A stretch of 64,000 bases of DNA from Elmis aenea (Eukaryota > Arthropoda > Insecta > Coleoptera > Elmidae): contig OX393581.1 of assembly GCA_947652605.1 (NCBI GenBank), positions 10,482,640 to 10,546,639 on the forward strand. Direction: 5' to 3'. Positions 48,420 through 58,724 of this stretch are shown in pieces. Every line of letters begins with the position of its first letter. Position 1 is the stretch's first letter. The position numbers were made by a program, and so were the translations under genes. The notes beneath the pieces are model-generated. The model was not told where the DNA came from. It worked only from the letters and a program-made list of their open reading frames with translations, and made no database searches.

Positions 48420-48560
48420 CAGGGTGCTCCACATAGTAGGGTCACTATTGGGATCTCGTAAACGGTAAGAGCTACCAAGAAGTTTAAATTAGACAAATTT
48501 TCCATTTTCGTATATCTATTCAACGATACTTCAACGTTTTTGAAAATTTCCATGACACGC
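48420..48560. repeat. Nested CAGGGTG-type end
   Basis: Starts cagggtgctccacatagtag after TA and includes gggatctcgtaaac, like other family G-type ends. No partner end was found. Confidence 0.5.
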
Positions 48561-49140
48561 TAGATAATAAACAAAAATCAAATTAAACATTTCTTAAAAA
48601 TCGTTCATAACTAGGTTATACTTGATGGCACAAAAATATTTTTGGGGAAAAAGTTGTAGATTTTTTTACGCACTATAAAATGAAAACATTCATTTGTTTC
48701 AATATAGTGTAAATTTTTAGATAAACTACAAACTTGCATTTTTTTAAATGGAAACCAAAGTTGGCTATGACCTCATAAAAAAAGAATTTTTTCCTCTTTT
48801 CATTAATATAAGGTTTCATATATTTATTGTGATATTTAGGCTCAAAACAAATAAAACTCATCAAAAAATCCCTACGAAGCTAAAGAGTGCCATAAAACAA
48901 AAGACAATTTAGTTTTGTCACAACGCAAATTTTAACTTACAATTAGTGAAGTAAAACATTAAATCAAAAATAGGTATACCAAAATTTATTGATTTTTAAA
49001 AAACAGTTTTTCGTCTAATGATTATGAAACAGCTTTTTTTTATTTACTTGACTATCTAAATCAAAATACTTATACAGTAAAAACAATACAAAAGTCGACT
49101 GTTAACCTTTTAAGTATTACAAAATTACTTTTACAAACAG

Positions 49141-49441
49141 TTTATTTTACGCATTTGTTCAGCGAATAACAAAAATAACATGAAATTTGTAATTTTTTAA
49201 ATCGAATATTTAATTAAAACAAAATATTTAAAGATTATAACAGAAGTATCGTCAAAAGAGCCAAATTGTGTTTACAAAAAAAGGAGATAATTTTGAAAAT
49301 ATAGTCCAATTTATTTTATTATTGTTAAACATATTACTATTAAACTTAATTTAATCTTTAAACATTTTGTTTTAGTTAAATATTCGATTTAAAATTTCAT
49401 GTTATCTTTGTTATTTGTTGAACAAATGCGTAAAATAAATT
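49141..49441. repeat. Imperfect 300-bp palindrome
   Basis: The left arm 'acgcatttgttcagcgaata' pairs with 'ttatttgttgaacaaatgcg' on the right. Arms are about 90 bp with a spacer of about 115 bp. Confidence 0.8.
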
Positions 49442-49470
49442 GGTTGTAGTGGTATATTACATAACAAAAG

Positions 49471-49593
49471 TTGTAAGAAGCATATTGCACACGAGTGTAA
49501 AAGTTGCGCACGGAGTAGTGTAGCGGCGAGTGCGTATTTTCACAAGTGCGTAATTGCTTTACAACTCGTGTTATCTAGCATACTTTTTCTACA
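49471..49593. mobile_element. Small hairpin MITE (TTGTAAAAG...ACGAGTTGT)
   Basis: The left arm 'ttgtaagaagcatattgcac' + acgagtgt and the right arm 'tacaactcgtgttatctagc' are inverted. The centre is GC- and CpG-rich (gcgcacggagtagtgtagcg). It sits inside the 2.2-kb TIR element. Confidence 0.6.
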
Positions 49594-49897
49594 ATCACAT
49601 AAAACATACGAATTTACCGTTTTCTTTTGCTAATATACACATTAATTACGTTGTCTTTAATAATTAATAAAAAAGTATACCATGTAATTTAAAAAAAAAG
49701 ACTAGCGCCACTCTAACTTATTTCATCGCAGCAAAAACATTTAAACGTCATTCGAAGAGAATTTTCCACGATTTACAAAAATATAAGGTTTATAGGGTTT
49801 TCTCTTAAAACAACAAAGTTACAGGAGCTCGACAGACAAACTGAATCACCCTGTATAGATATCTTAATAACTAACACTATTATGTAAAAAACATATA

Positions 49898-50519
49898 CAG
49901 GGTGTGTATAAAGCGGAAGCGCTACACGTGACGATGTTCTTCGTAAAATTCTAAGTCGAAAATTTTGATACAAAAATGTTGTACCATGCTTCCTATGGCC
50001 TCAGGAACCATTTAAAGAAAAGAAAAAATTGGCAACATTGCATACATTGATTTGCGTTTGGACATTTTTTATCAGCAATTTTTACTTAGGTATTTACAAT
50101 TTTTGTTCGAACTGAAAGCCTTCAGTTCGTAAACATAGCTGCAAACTTTTGGGTATCGTAAAACACAAACTAGAAATAATTACGAGAAAAACAGAGATGA
50201 CAGCTAATGACATTGTTGCCATATGTATTATTTTCATTCAAATCAGTGATTTACATATTTTCAACACCAGTTTTTGAAAGGAAGAACACAATATCTAGGA
50301 AAAAATACTATTCGAAATTTATTTTTATTCCAAATTGCAGATTTTTCATTTGAAAGTATTAAATAATAACGCTTATTAAAGGACTAAATGATAAAACTTT
50401 GAGGACCTCTTGCAGACACAGCAAGCATGGTACAACATTTTCGTATTAAGATTTTCGACTTAGAATTTTACGAAGAAAATCGCCACGTGTAGCGCTTCCG
50501 CCAATTTTTACACACCCTG
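49898..50519. mobile_element. Foldback/TIR element, family C copy 2
   Basis: Full-length reverse-oriented copy of 2853-3476, with TA at 49896-49897 and 50520-50521. It shares 'gatgacagctaatgacattg', 'ggcaacattgcatacattga' and the terminal 'gcggaagcgctacacgtg'. Length is almost conserved (622 bp). Confidence 0.88.
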
Positions 50520-50524
50520 TATAG

Positions 50525-50734
50525 TGCGTTAGGGTAATACCGCCCAACTAAGACATTATTCTGGATATTTTTAAAAAATGTGGTCACAGATTAAAAATAA
50601 AAATATTAGCTGCAAACCAAAACAATATTCTTCAATAATCACAGACACGACCCTTGGCTAATAAAATAAATGTTGCAAAGCGGGAAATTCAAACTTGGGC
50701 GATATTTCAGACCGGGCGGTATTACCCTAACACA
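50525..50734. mobile_element. 210-bp MITE with TTAGGGTAATACCGCCC ends
   Basis: Left gttagggtaataccgccc and right gggcggtattaccctaac are perfect 18-bp inverted repeats. AT-rich interior, no gene. It directly follows family C copy 2. Target duplication is unclear. Confidence 0.82.
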
Positions 50735-50735
50735 T

Positions 50736-51855
50736 CTTATTTAAAAATATTTTAAACATCTTTTCACTTAAATACAAGCATTATGTAAAAATTCGAAAAA
50801 CAATCGTTCAATTTAGTCTATAAAAACGCTGACTGTGAAAGATTTCTAGGAAATGTCTTCTCATCTTATCACAAATGGTTTTCCATGCGAATAACGAGAT
50901 TGCTAGATTTGAAAATTGATGTTCGGACCACTCGCCTATACATGTGACGAAATGTATACGAAACACTCAAACGGCGTGATGATATCCACTCATAACTCTT
51001 GTACAATTGTGTTTTGGCACATGAATAAATATGATACACTTAAACTGCTAACTGACTCGTAACTTCATAATTGATGCGCGAAATTATACTCGTAAATAGA
51101 ATATTAACGTCGTGTATAAGCAAGCTCACGCGTAATGCGTAAGAAACATGAAATTCTAGCATCCATTACGAAAATTCGTAGGTATCATTTCATTTAGGGT
51201 TTATATTCCAAACGGAATGAAATATTGTGTTCTGAGCAGCAGTATACTACGTGTATAGTAGCGTTACTCAAATGTGATAGTATATTTCATTTACAGCATA
51301 ATGTATGTAGAAGACAAATACACTCTGCAAGGCTGTAAAAGAAAGAAAAACCTGTCTAGAAATAACGAATTCCCAAAGGAGACATCGTTCTTTTGGGAAA
51401 TTTGCCTCTTTACTCTTAGTGGGTCGAGTTTTCCGTTGACGTATCCCGAGCGTTTCGCTGTTTAATATTTTCTTTGCCATACTTCCTTTCTACATCTTAA
51501 GAATTGGGAAAAGTATTTGAACTTTGTTTATATGCAGATTAGGTTGTTTTTCAGTTCCGTAAAAGTGTTATTTTTGTTTGGATGTATCTTGTAGCACGTG
51601 CCTAAAGAAAATAAGACGGATTATGCGCGAAAGTTTATGTTTATCTTGTGTTACATTAGTTTTGTTTTGTTTGGAACTAACTAAATTAACGTTCGCATGT
51701 TCCAAAAAGCTACATGATATGTAAATGTATAAGGTTAAATAAATGAAATGTTAAAAGGCATAGGTAAGTACAAAGTAAATTATACTACATTTTTCGTAAA
51801 TTTTTAATTCGCTTTTAAAGGGTATTGTAAAAAAAGGTTTTAAACGTAAATACAA
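50736..51855. other. No recognisable gene
   Basis: AT-rich. A short hairpin (gaattcccaaaggagacatc ... ttcttttgggaaatt) near 51368-51402 is the only structure seen. Confidence 0.35.
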
Positions 51856-52264
51856 TACTAGAGTAAAGTGCCCTAATATGGAATACTTTTTTGTATTCGG
51901 CAATAATATTCACATTTATTCAACAAAATTTTGCAAAACAAATTATAAGGAATACAAATACGCAACACATTACTCGAGATCTGGTACGATATTACGGTAG
52001 ATATTTCTTATACCTATAGCTATTTTTTTTAAATGTTACTACTATTCCAAAATAAGGCCCCCGGGGAACCTAATATGAAATACTAGTTATTCTTAATATG
52101 GAATATAGAATTATATAGGAAATATACATTAAAATAAACAACTGCTCATAGATTAATCTTTTATTTCTTTTTGATTTATATTATTACTTAAACCAAACCA
52201 AAACTTTGTTATTTATGTAAATTATATTATAGTTCAAGTGTCATTCGAACTGTTGCTAATTTAT

Positions 52265-52378
52265 TTATTTTTTACAGGTAGAGCAATAGAATAGTTTTTT
52301 TTTTGTTGGTATTTTGCACATTTTTCGTCTGCCCATTTCTGACACTTTTGACACTGAACCCATATTGCTGTACTTAGT
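52265..52378 (-). pseudogene. Zinc-binding-like C-terminal fragment, second copy
   Basis: The minus strand again reads IWVQCQKCQKWADEKCA and ends PVKNK-stop. Between the cysteine cluster and PVKNK it differs from copy 2 by substitutions and an in-frame 3-base length change (KYQQKKNYSIAL versus KYPKKNNSIVL), so the frame is kept. This argues that this strand and frame is the ancestral coding one. Confidence 0.5.
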
Positions 52379-52543
52379 GACCATAATCATATTCATTATA
52401 AGGCACCTCTATGTACTCCATATTAGGTATCAATGTGACATTTCAAAAATCGGTATATGTAAACATGAAATGGCCCCAATCAAAATTTTGGTCTATTTAA
52501 TTGAAATGTAAAGGCTCATGCTAAATAAACATACAATAAAATA

Positions 52544-53104
52544 TTTTTTTCACTACTAGTAATATAGCGTAGCATTATGACGTATATTAGAATGCCGTGA
52601 AATTCAATTTCTCTACCTATGCATGGTTACAGGTAAACAATTTTTCATTATTAACCACTGGTGAATAATGAACAAATTTATATTTTTTGATAATGCTGTT
52701 GTAGTTTTAAAGAAAAAAAAAATTATAGGACGATTTAGTATGATGGAGAAATTCTCTTTATTGGTATTTTAGCATTTAAAACGTTGTTTAAATAAATTAA
52801 TTTAATTTTAAAAACTTTGGTGTATTTAAATAACACGACTTTCGCGCCGAAATAAATGACGGTTGTCAATATCCACACGGTCGATTGACACAACGTAAAA
52901 AAGAAAAGTTTTAATAATGTCAGTATTTTAGATGAAACCATCGCTTAAAAACAATGTTTTTTAATAACAATAGTGATTTAGCAAGATGAGTAACACGCAG
53001 ATTCAATATTTCTATAGAATAGATAGGTACTTAACTTTTTATATTTTAGGTTAGAAAGTGCGTGCATAACATAAATGGGTTTGTCTTACTAGTAGTGAAA
53101 AAAA
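52544..53104. mobile_element. TIR insertion in family B copy 3
   Basis: The ends tttttttcactactagtaa and ttactagtagtgaaaaaaa are perfect 19-bp inverted repeats, flanked by TA (52542-52543 and 53105-53106). The interior is non-coding. The CACTA sequence inside the terminus is probably coincidental, because a 3-bp CACTA-type duplication is not seen. Confidence 0.75.
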
Positions 53105-53110
53105 TAGTAT

Positions 53111-53229
53111 ATACACCACGGTAGAGAAGTCTTATAGCCTTCGGGCCCTTAGATCCCTCGGCGCTTCGCGCCTCGCGATCTAATCTGAGCCCTCAGGCTA
53201 TAATAGTTGACTTCTCTACCTTGGTATAT
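53111..53229. mobile_element. GC-rich-loop hairpin MITE
   Basis: The outer stem 'ccacggtagagaagtc' pairs with 'gacttctctaccttgg', and then tatagcc with ggctata. The loop (tcgggcccttagatccctcg, then gcgcttcgcgcctcgcg) is strongly GC-rich within AT-rich DNA. It adjoins the preceding insertion. Confidence 0.75.
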
Positions 53230-53748
53230 AATATACTATTATATCATTTACCCTAGCATATAATATTTTGCACTGAGAGATTTAGCCTAAAAACTCAGTA
53301 GCACGTCAAAAATATATTTGAATCTGTTATGTAATCTAGTGAATATTTTTTAACTATTTTACATTTGGGATTGTGTGATCAATGTACAAATAGGTACATA
53401 TACTTTTCAACAGATATCGCTTATTCATTGTCATAAAACTGATGTATTCCATAGTATGTAACTGTTCCATATTAGGGAACTTTACTCCACTAGGTATGGC
53501 TAAATAATTCTCAATCTTACTCACATTATTTGCCTGAACAAAGGACTTCAGCGTGCATGCAAAATTTAATATCAATAGTCGTAAAAAGCTGCAAAGGGTG
53601 ACAACAATCTACATGTGTTATAACTGCGTAACTTTATTATTATAAGAGTTACATAGTCGGTTAAATTAGCAAAGTTGGGCAAAATTTCAAGACGAATTGA
53701 ATGACATTTTGACATTTGACTTCATTGAATAAAAAGATGAAGGAGCTT

Positions 53749-54296
53749 CCGGAACAGTTAAAGTATTTTTCAAAAACTTTGCACCATTTTACTTGCACGC
53801 ATTGGTAAATTAAAAGAATTTCGATTTTGTCTCTAACGGTTTCATATCCAACGCGATCGCAAAAATGACCTTTTTATACCAATTTTTCAGTTGTTCCCCT
53901 AATTTTGCGAAGAAAATGGCCAGTGGCACGTATAACTCTGGAAAACATTTAGCTATGATGTCCTTTATGCAATAAACACAGCCATAATCAAATTCTAGCG
54001 ACAACGTATCGTGACCAGGGATGTGAGTCGTAATTTATACCGTAAATTACCACATTAATTACCGTAATTTATCCGTAATTTACCATTTTAAATTACCATA
54101 AATTACCAAATTGTTATGGCATTTAGATCTAGTGCAAGATTTTTTACAAAAAATAATGAAAATGGCTCTTAGACGTTCATTTTGCTGCAAATTTACTTGA
54201 CCCTAAATATACCTATGGGTAAAAACTTAAATAATGATGAATATGTTGATGCACTTACTTATATTAACAAATTATCGTCACATGACCCTCCCTTGT
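53749..54296. repeat. Family D solo arm, split by a hAT fragment
   Basis: 53749-54015 matches the right arms of D1 and D2 ('ccggaacagttaaagt', 'aacgcgatcgcaaaaatgac', 'gcgacaacgtatcgtgac'). The final 'cctcccttgt' appears only at 54287, after a 270-bp insertion. Confidence 0.78.
54016..54285 (+). mobile_element. hAT fragment with TAATTTACC repeats
   Basis: Starts cagggatgtgagtcgtaatt. Repeated 'taatttac'/'aaattacc' units fill 54028-54115. The right part encodes VHFAANLLDPKY and LNNDEYVDALTYINKLSSH (54175-54283, one stop between), which resembles the C-terminal dimerisation region of hAT transposases. It interrupts family D at gtatcgtgac|cctccc; the flanking atcgtgac / atcgtcac could be an 8-bp duplication with one change. 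No canonical CATCCCTG right end was seen. Confidence 0.65.
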
Positions 54297-54299
54297 AAG

Positions 54300-54885
54300 T
54301 TTAAGAAGCACTGCTTTAGAGAATTTCCTTTACCTTTATTAAAGCAATAACAATTCAATAATTAATCCCCTGCATCCGCTTGATAATTAATCGTTTTTAA
54401 AGTACAAAATGATCGTACAAATAACAATAAGCTTCGTACAATCGGTGTGTACCTGTGATAATACTATATTTGAGGTAATACTGGGGATGTATTTGGACGA
54501 TGTATAGGCTCGGTTTTATTCCCAATTTAAAACTGTGGTTCTCTTAACGCGCTTTGTTCGGATCAAGCCAGTGAAAATTTTAAATTGCGTGTTCATGCCT
54601 GTCTCCATTCCCATTTGTTTTTCGCACATGAGTCCTACTGCATTTGCATATTTCACCGTTTATGGTTTATCTTACGTTATCTGGTCTGTTTCGATAAAAA
54701 AAATGGTGGATGGATAGATGAAACGCGAAAAATTAGGTGGCTGAACCGTTCCTGTTAATGAATATTTGAATTTTGCGCACGCTACAGACGACTGATATTA
54801 ATGGAAAAAAGAATCTACTCAGCACGCATATCAGTTTTCAATTTTTTTTTGTGTTTGTGTTCGTAATCTTTTAAATTTATCAATT
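54300..54885. other. No recognisable gene
   Basis: AT-rich spacer. A 60-codon frame (54535-54717) has no motif. Confidence 0.3.
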
Positions 54886-55661
54886 TATCAAGACATAGTA
54901 GCAGAAGAACAGGCAGGCTTTCGAGCAGGGAGGTAAACAATTGACCATGTGTTTATTCTAACCCAAATTATTGAAAAAAAGGACATCGCGAAATACCTGA
55001 TTTCTACCTACTGTTCGTAGATTTAAAAAAAGCAAATGACAATGTTTCTCTAAGTAAGCTCTGGCAAACTTTGGAAGGAACGAACAATAATATCGAATTA
55101 ATTTATTACCAACCTTCAATAAAAATTAAAGTCAAAAAATTAATAGCAACAGGTTTCATATCGTCAAAGGGATTAAAGCAAGGTTGCTATACATCACAAA
55201 CCCTCTTCAAAATATACCTCGAAAAGGTTTTAAAAACCTGGAAAAAGAAATGTGGGGTTATGGGTGTACCCCTCAGTAACACCATAACTTTATTTACTAT
55301 GCTTTGCGCATGATCAAGTGGTGGTGGCTCAGGAGTACGACGATATAAATTATATGACGAGGAAAGTTATCTAAGAATACAGAAAATGGGGTTTGGAAGT
55401 GAATTTTGAAAAGGCCAAATATATGTGTAGGTGGAAAGACCTAATACTAAAAGATGGAGAATACATAAAAAATAGCAACGAATACAAATATATGGGATCG
55501 AAGATTGCACGAGGGGGCACGCTGGACGATGCAGTAAAAGAGAAAAAGACTGGGAAGAGCAGCAATCTCGATGCTTGGGAGTGTTATATAGAATAAAAAT
55601 ATTACAAAGGATGATAAAAAACGAATTTATAATTCAATCATAAAAAGCATTATAACCTTTA

Positions 55662-56331
55662 AGGCTGTGTTTATTGCATCAAGAACATCAAAACTAAATG
55701 TTTTGCAGAGTTATACGTGCCACTGGCCATTTTCTTCGGAAAAATAGGAGAAAAACTGAACAGCTGAATAATAAAAGTAATTTTTGCGATCGAGTTGGCC
55801 ATGAAACCGTCAGAGACAAAAACGAAATTTTTCTATTTACCATTGCGCGCATCTTCTGCAAGTAAAATGGTGCAAAGTTTTTGAAAAAATCTTAAACGGT
55901 TCCGGAGAAAAACGCGAATAACGAGGCCTTTGTAATAACGGTTTTCCCTATGTTAAACGCCTATGCAAGTCTCATAGATATAGTTATACAGATATACCCC
56001 AACTTCTCAAGTCATAGCGCTTATGCAGGGGTTTCGTTTTTGACGTTTTTCTCCGGAACCGTTAAAGATTTTTTCAAAAACTTTGCACCATTTTACTTGC
56101 AACGGATGCGCGCATCGGTAAATAGAAGAGAATTTTGTCTCTGACGGTTTCATAGCCAACGCGATCGCAAAAATGACCTTTTTATGCCAATTTTTCAGTT
56201 TTTCCCCTATTTTTCCGAAGGAAATGGCCAGCGGCACGTATAACTCTGGAAAACATTTAGTTTTGATGTTCTTGATGCAATAAACACAGCCTTAATCAAA
56301 TTCTAACGACACCGTATCGTGACCCTCCCTT
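55662..56331. mobile_element. Family D foldback, copy 2, inserted in LINE
   Basis: The left arm (from aaggctgtgtttattgcatc) and the right arm (ending gatacggtgtcg-complement / cgtgaccctcccttgt) are inverted copies of about 270 bp. The left arm lacks the outermost ~40 bp present on the right. The spacer (about 55935-56030) contains 'atgttaaacgcctatgcaag', also seen inverted in D1 (about 11190). It disrupts the LINE between its ...IIKSIIT... and ...ELWPL... blocks. Confidence 0.85.
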
Positions 56332-56374
56332 GTCAGAATTATGGCCGCTAAAAAACCGAACAGAGGGTATATTA

Positions 56375-56762
56375 AGCTGGATCCACACCAAAGAAAATTT
56401 GCGTTGTGCGTTGTATTTGAAACAAATTTGCTCGCGTGCGTCGAAATTTTTGTTGGTGTGGACTGTGCGCCGCATAGAAATGCACGCAAATAATTTCGTG
56501 ACGAACAACGCACGCTATCGTGCTGTCGGTTTTTAGCCAACTTCAAAGAGATTTGCGCCGCACAGTCTTGTCAATGTGGACTTGATTTTGAGTGCATTGT
56601 TCTGCATAAACAAACGTGCACAAGTGGATTCGGCCGTTCAACGCACAAGGTAACTATTTACGTGGTAAAATACTTAACCAGATTTAAATTTGCGCCGCAA
56701 ATGTTTGTGTTGAATTTGAAATACAAAATACAACATAAATTTTTATAGATGTGGATCCAGCT
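56375..56762. mobile_element. PIF/Harbinger-like MITE with TTA duplication, in LINE
   Basis: The ends are agctggatccacacc and gatgtggatccagct (inverted), flanked by TTA at 56372-56374 and 56763-56765. 'ttgcgccgca', 'gtgcgttg' and 'cgcacg' motifs recur internally. Same architecture and target as 29092-29661 (TTA + AGCTG) but a different family. The empty site is defined by the restored LINE frame. Confidence 0.92.
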
Positions 56763-57232
56763 TTAAAAGCAACCGAAATGAATTTTTGGAATAGAGGGGC
56801 AGGAAGATCCAGAAAAGAAAAAGATTAACAAATAAACGTATGAGGGAAATAATGCATATTACTTATACAATACAGATGACATCAGAAACAAACAATTAAT
56901 ATCGTACGGACATGTACAATGAATGGCTCAGGATAGAATCCCAAAACCAATCTTAAACTGGCAACCCAACGCCAGAAGAAAACCAGGCAGGCCAAAAAGA
57001 AGTTGGAGAGAAGGCATAGATCATAGACAGTCGTTTTAGTCAGATGTGTTTGGCCCAAGTAAGTCTTTTATCTAGGTGGATCCACAGGTATTTAACTTCA
57101 TCCTTTTAGGGAAGAAAATTTTCGTATGTAGTTATTTTGACTAAAAAAAATTATTTTCAATTTAAAACGAATCACTTAAACAATTCCACTTTAGCTTTTT
57201 AGATATGTTTAGGTTTTATGTTCGTTCAATAT

Positions 57233-57660
57233 TTAAAAAAAATGAAATCTATTTAGGCTCAAAGAATTAGGTACATTTAAATCGCTTAAACCTAACGAAC
57301 GTTCGCAATTTACCTCTAAAAGTCCATTTTCACATCGAATATAACTGTTAAATATGACGTACATCGTATTATTAACTGAAATATGCGAGTTCGCGGCAGT
57401 TTTTGCTATAATTAACCACATTTCATAACAAAAACGTGCCTCGCTGTGTAAAATCTCGTCAAATAACACAAACACGCAAATAAAATAGGATCGGAGGGCA
57501 AACAAGGGACTTCGCAATACACGGAGGACGCAGCGAGATGTCACATTTTCAATCACACACGAGCACACGACAACTCTGACAAAAAAACTCACAACATAGC
57601 GAACGAGCTGTCGCTATTTTATGTCCACAAAATAACGATCCATAATTCAAATATGCTGGT
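57233..57660 (-). promoter_or_regulatory. CpG-richer block with minus-strand open frame; possible promoter or first exon
   Basis: The longest open frame of the window (119 codons, minus strand 57592-57233, starting MSFFVRVVVCSCVIENVTSR) lies in a segment with more CG dinucleotides than its flanks. The predicted protein has no motif I know and reads like translated untranslated sequence (rich in V, C, F, S). On the minus strand, tagag|gtaaat near 57314 would be an acceptable splice donor. I infer a possible transcription start region for a gene running leftwards. The evidence is weak: no TATA/Inr pair or recognisable protein was found. Confidence 0.2.
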
Positions 57661-57789
57661 TTAATGTCTACCACAGTATGAACTGCTATTAAACATTGTG
57701 TATAGAGTATCTACAAGTTAAAAAACATTTATTTTTTTTACAGTTTACTGCACAGGTTCGGACTGTCAAAAAAAAACGGGATCTTTTCC

Positions 57790-58120
57790 AGATAAATTTC
57801 CGCTAGATGGCAAAAAGTCTAAGAAGCGTCATGGCCAACTTCATTCAAAATTCGCTCCGCTACTTATATGGCCGTTCCATTTCCATTTTTTTTTATTGTC
57901 ATCAGGGGGATGGAACTGCTATATGCAACGCTGTTTCGTATTTTGATTTAGTACCAAGCCCCTTATTCAGGTGGCGCTAGTAAGAATTTTAAACATGGCC
58001 AACTTCATTCATAATCCGCTCAGCTGCTTCGCTACTTATATGGCCGTCCCAATTCCAAATTTTTCATTGTTGTGAGAACTCAAAATCGGCTGTCAAAATA
58101 GTACGTCAGGTGGCGCCCTC
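57790..58120. repeat. Diverged ~165-bp duplication with AGGTGGCG-type motifs
   Basis: 'catggccaacttcattca' followed by cgct..gcttcgctacttatatggccg occurs at 57831-57884 and 57994-58054. Ahead of each copy is a motif, ccgctagatggc (57800) or caggtggcgcta (57968), and a third, caggtggcgccctc, sits at 58107. The motif resembles the core of CTCF sites (AGGTGGCGC in flies), but similar strings also occur in insect repeats, so function is unproven. Confidence 0.55.
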
Positions 58121-58312
58121 AGTGTTGTATTTTAAATGCCATTTATGTTCAAAAATGTCATGTATTACTAAAAAATGGCAGTTAAATGTTGGGCATGTTT
58201 TTAAATTATGCATAGATTCCCGTTAATATCTATCAAGCAGAGAATAACGCACCAAAAATGTATTGTGATTGGTTGCTAACACGGTAGAGCGAATATATCG
58301 GTTTAAAATAAG

Positions 58313-58716
58313 CAGGGCTCGAAACCGAAAAAAATTTTGGTTAACGGTTAACCGAAATCGAGAACTTTATTTTTATAACGGTTTTTGTTGAAAAACCGGT
58401 TTTATTAGTAAAAAACCGATTTAGAAAAAACCGGTTAATAAAATTATTTAGATCAGGAATGCAAAGTATGAAAAGATATTATTTATTTACAATTTTATAA
58501 TAAATGTACAATCAAGAGTTCAGTAATGACTTTTGGTAAACTAATCGCATTTACTACAGATTTGGTATTTTTCATCGTAATTTTTATTAAAAAAAAGACG
58601 TTAAAAAAAACGGTTTTTTATTATTTTGGTTAAAGGTTACAGTTTTTTTTGCCTTTAAAAATAACGGTTAACCGGTTTTTTAAACCGGTTTTAAAAAAAA
58701 CCGGTTTCATGCCCTG
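58313..58716. mobile_element. 404-bp hAT MITE with AACCGGTT repeats and exact 8-bp duplication
   Basis: The left end cagggctcgaaacc and the right end ggtttcatgccctg are inverted with two mismatches. The 8-bp duplication aaaataag (58305-58312, 58717-58724) is exact. Subterminal regions are filled with aaccggtt/ggttaaccg repeats, on both strands because the motif is palindromic. AT-rich centre, no gene. Confidence 0.93.
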
Positions 58717-58724
58717 AAAATAAG

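Larger units (their letters stand above)
47697..49853. mobile_element. 2.2-kb TIR element with CAGGGTGATTCAG ends
   Basis: The left terminus cagggtgattcagtttgact and the right terminus, on the complement, cagggtgattcagtttgtct match for about 50 bp with scattered differences. TA lies on both sides (47695-47696, 49854-49855). Inside are a second CAGGGTG-type end (48420), a 300-bp palindrome (49141-49441) and a small hairpin MITE (49471-49593). The left interior also has two similar blocks, 'cagtttgtagaacaaggtca' (48210) and 'cagttcgtagagcacagtca' (48310). No transposase was seen. Confidence 0.75.
51861..53487. mobile_element. Family B TIR element, copy 3, interrupted
   Basis: The left end gagtaaagtgccctaatatg follows TA (51859-51860). 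The right end is the complement, ending at 53487. It matches 6512-7424 along its whole length except for an insertion of about 700 bp between 'aataaaata' (52543) and 'ccctagcatataatatt' (about 53250). That break is uninterrupted in copy 2, giving a clear empty-site comparison. Confidence 0.85.
54890..57035 (+). pseudogene. RTE-like LINE ORF split by two later insertions
   Basis: Blocks in order: EEQAGFRAGR and TIDHVFILTQIIEKKD (54905-54985), FVDLKKA-like region (about 55015), KGLKQGCYTSQTLFKIYLEK (about 55165), FAHDQVVVAQEYDD (about 55302; FADDQ changed to FAHDQ), EYRKWGLEVNFEKAKYMC (about 55378) and NEYKYMGSKIARGGTLDDAV (about 55478). After foldback D2 (55662-56331) the frame resumes ELWPLKNRTEGIL (56333-56374). 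After the MITE (56375-56762) it continues LKATEMNFWNRGAGRSRKEK (56766-56825). The C-terminus is SYGHVQ, MAQDRIPKPILNWQPNARRK and PGRPKRSWREGID (56907-57025). Removing the MITE with one TTA restores GILKATEMNFW exactly. Multiple stops make it non-functional. Confidence 0.92.

Noticed and set aside
50525..50734. Telomeric repeat (TTAGGG in the terminus)
   Set aside because: Only one TTAGGG per end, as part of an 18-bp inverted repeat.
52551..53097. CACTA (EnSpm-type) element, from CACTACTAGTA...TACTAGTAGTG
   Set aside because: No 3-bp direct duplication. The inverted repeat extends outward by seven T/A bases and then TA, which fits a TA-target element better.
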